Of a stretch of DNA of 6,717 bases, positions 6,264 to 6,717 are shown in pieces; the stretch's first letter is position 1, and every line of letters starts with the position of its first letter. Below the pieces are notes generated by a model, which searched no databases, was not told the origin of the DNA, and saw only the letters and a program-made list of their open reading frames with translations. Both the position numbers and the translations under genes were made by a program. The stretch covers positions 1-6,717 of the forward strand of contig CACYDL010000201.1 of NCBI GenBank assembly GCA_902773195.1. Reading direction: 5' to 3'. Origin of the DNA: an uncultured Lachnospiraceae bacterium. Its GTDB lineage: Bacteria > Bacillota_A > Clostridia > Lachnospirales > Lachnospiraceae.

Positions 6264-6717
6264 CTTCCCGGTTCTCCACCACAAGGCTCCAGTCGGGCTC
6301 GAACGGCTTGCTCAGGTCCGTCTCCTGGCGGAAGATGATGTTGCTGTCACCGTCGACCGAGATCTGCACCGCCGTCACGTCCCTGCAGTTGTCGGTCACC
6401 GAATTCACGATCGAATAGATCGGGATCTTCTCGCCGATCACGAGCGTATTCGAGAGAAATGACTGCGTCAGGTTCACATAGCAGATCCCCCCGGAGGAGG
6501 AGACGCTGATGATCTGCGTGGCTGCGGGCACCGTCGGGAAATTGCCCTGCACCTTCGGCCCCGCGATGACGCGCTCGACGATCGCCCACTCGAGCGGCTT
6601 GCTCGCGCTGTAGTAGATCGACCTCGCCTCCTTTGTCAGCGAATCGCCCTCCAGGTCCGTAAAGTACAGGTTAATCGCGGTGTGCTGGATCGCGTTGATC
6701 TGCTTGCCCGCGTCCTC
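6253..6717 (-). CDS. GerMN-domain protein, C-terminal part (5' end outside window)
   Basis: The last 154 codons of a gene that enters from the right edge. The visible part is a GerMN domain: INLYFTDLEGDSLTKEAR (residues 14-31 of the fragment), then WAIVERVIAGPK and FPTVPAAT. ISVSSSGGICYVNLTQSFL, PIYSIVNSVTD and VTAVQISVDGD follow. GerMN is found in the sporulation and germination lipoprotein GerM of Bacillus and in many other secreted clostridial lipoproteins; it probably binds protein or peptidoglycan partners. The N-terminus, where a lipoprotein signal peptide and perhaps a second GerMN copy would lie, is outside the window. The domain is followed by an acidic tail ending at the TGA at 6255-6253, inside the start of the ATP-grasp gene. 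The fold is a confident call; a role in sporulation is not shown. Confidence 0.88.
   Translation of the reverse strand, partial: EDAGKQINAIQHTAINLYFTDLEGDSLTKEARSIYYSASKPLEWAIVERVIAGPKVQGNFPTVPAATQIISVSSSGGICYVNLTQSFLSNTLVIGEKIPIYSIVNSVTDNCRDVTAVQISVDGDSNIIFRQETDLSKPFEPDWSLVVENREDEK

Noticed and set aside
5295..6338. Plus-strand open frame of 347 codons opposite the ATP-grasp gene
   Set aside because: Shadow of the ATP-grasp gene, whose catalytic motifs are intact on the minus strand.

Overview
The window reads almost entirely on the minus strand. It is GC-rich (my impression is around 60%, not counted), with strong Shine-Dalgarno sites, short overlaps between consecutive genes and a GerMN-domain protein at the right edge. 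Together these suggest a high-GC member of the Bacillota, probably a clostridial or Lachnospiraceae-like anaerobe. That assignment is inference; no rRNA or other marker is present.

Right part (6717 down to 4022): one operon whose promoter lies outside the window. In transcription order it encodes the C-terminal part of a GerMN-domain protein, a RimK-type ATP-grasp ligase overlapping it by 11 nt, and a FolC/Mur-ligase-like protein 30 nt further on. A rho-independent terminator follows, and its stem begins at the last base of the FolC-like stop codon. Two ATP-dependent amide-bond ligases from different superfamilies sit side by side, and the FolC-like one has changes at signature positions. This is the best candidate here for an undescribed ligase pathway.

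Middle part (3836 down to 421): a second operon with a clear sigma-A-type promoter and CGAAA repeats that may be the operator of its own first gene. It encodes a DeoR-family repressor, a DUF58 protein and an eight-helix membrane protein with a DUF4129-like cytoplasmic tail. Both junctions are 4-nt ATGA overlaps, so the three proteins are probably translationally coupled. The module resembles the well-known MoxR/DUF58/transglutaminase-DUF4129 clusters, but no MoxR ATPase or transglutaminase domain is visible.

Left part (420 down to 1): mostly non-coding. It holds a short reading frame resembling the C-terminal end of an XRE-type helix-turn-helix domain, then a near-consensus minus-strand promoter preceded by an A-rich tract. 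A two-tier hairpin begins at the predicted +1. A second small hairpin and a Shine-Dalgarno site lead to a start codon at position 17, whose gene leaves the window after five codons. The leader contains sequences that could form mutually exclusive pairings next to the ribosome binding site. No CRISPR array, tRNA, rRNA, insertion sequence or attachment site was recognised.
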